Source: Ruminococcus flavefaciens (GTDB lineage Bacteria > Bacillota > Clostridia > Oscillospirales > Ruminococcaceae). Taken from it: DNA of 22,655 bases. Both the position numbers and the translations under genes were made by a program. The stretch is from assembly GCA_004554385.1 (NCBI GenBank), contig SFMO01000045.1, positions 1-22,655 of the forward strand, given 5' to 3'. This document shows, piece after piece, positions 22,499 to 22,655 of this stretch; position 1 is the first letter of the stretch, and every line of letters begins with the position of its first letter. The notes below the pieces were generated by a model, which was not told where the DNA came from, did not search any database, and was given only the letters and a program-made list of their open reading frames with translations.

Positions 22499-22655
22499 AT
22501 GACTAAGAAACAGTTGCTTTCAGCGATAGCCGCAGGTGCAGTTTTATTCTCTTCAGTCGGATGCTCTTTTGCAAAAAAAGAAAATAAAAAGCAGGAGCTC
22601 AAGGAGTTTACGGGCTTCTATTGTGCACGAAATACTTCCCTTGATAATGATAACG
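22499..22655 (+). CDS. Lipoprotein, probable ABC solute-binding protein, cut by window end
   Basis: Only the first 52 codons are present. The frame starts at an ATG 7 bases after AAAGGAGG (22484-22491). It encodes a lipoprotein signal peptide with lipobox SVGC (Cys22), a Lys-rich spacer, and then ELKEFTGFYCARNTS. That segment resembles the start of large family-1-type sugar-binding lipoproteins (KEFTAFF-type starts), so an oligosaccharide transporter operon may begin here. The rest lies beyond the window, so function is tentative. Confidence 0.55.
   Translation, partial: MTKKQLLSAIAAGAVLFSSVGCSFAKKENKKQELKEFTGFYCARNTSLDNDN

Overview
The window looks like a chromosomal piece of a fibre-degrading gut or rumen Firmicute, most likely a Ruminococcus of the R. 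flavefaciens type. Three secreted proteins carry dockerin modules: a GH10 xylanase, a metalloprotease and a serpin. The xylanase dockerin has the long form I associate with R. flavefaciens enzymes. Promoters are of the sigma-A type, AGGAGG-like ribosome binding sites are strong, and intrinsic terminators are many. The species is inferred from memory of these families, not from a search.

Layout. Positions 1-96 look like the outer end of an IS3-family insertion sequence. Positions 254-1825 (minus) encode the secreted GH10 xylanase, which ends in an odd Thr-rich tail. Positions 2005-3417 hold a YtrA-type GntR repressor with a clear promoter and operator. What should be its ABC-transporter operon is instead a mosaic of broken genes: an ABC ATPase start, a membrane-protein piece, an aldo/keto reductase lacking its N-terminal catalytic part, and the end of a flavodoxin. 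Then follow a DUF169 protein and a large lipoprotein of unknown function, both minus.

Positions 6423-14487 (plus) form a coherent arabinoxylan-oligosaccharide locus: a carboxylesterase and a GH43 enzyme, then a sugar ABC transporter (binding lipoprotein and two permeases, no ATPase), then a GH51 arabinofuranosidase. The GH43, GH51 and esterase have no signal peptide, so the scheme is uptake of substituted xylo-oligosaccharides followed by intracellular trimming. A terminator and a repeat-rich promoter split the locus into at least two transcription units. A leaky terminator after the binding-protein gene probably sets its expression above that of the permeases. A cinnamoyl/feruloyl esterase at 21296-22036 fits the same diet.

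Positions 14537-21128 (all minus) carry a dockerin metalloprotease, a lipoprotein flavodoxin, an ECF sigma factor with an overlapping membrane partner (probable anti-sigma), and a dockerin serpin. The window ends inside a new lipoprotein gene, probably another solute-binding protein.

The best candidates for a second look are the four-part mosaic behind the GntR repressor, the repeat cluster upstream of the sugar transporter, a shared TGTAACAC promoter motif that may link the ECF sigma factor to the orphan lipoprotein, and the nearby dockerin protease and dockerin serpin. I found no CRISPR array, rRNA, tRNA or prophage, and nothing I would confidently call a wholly new system.
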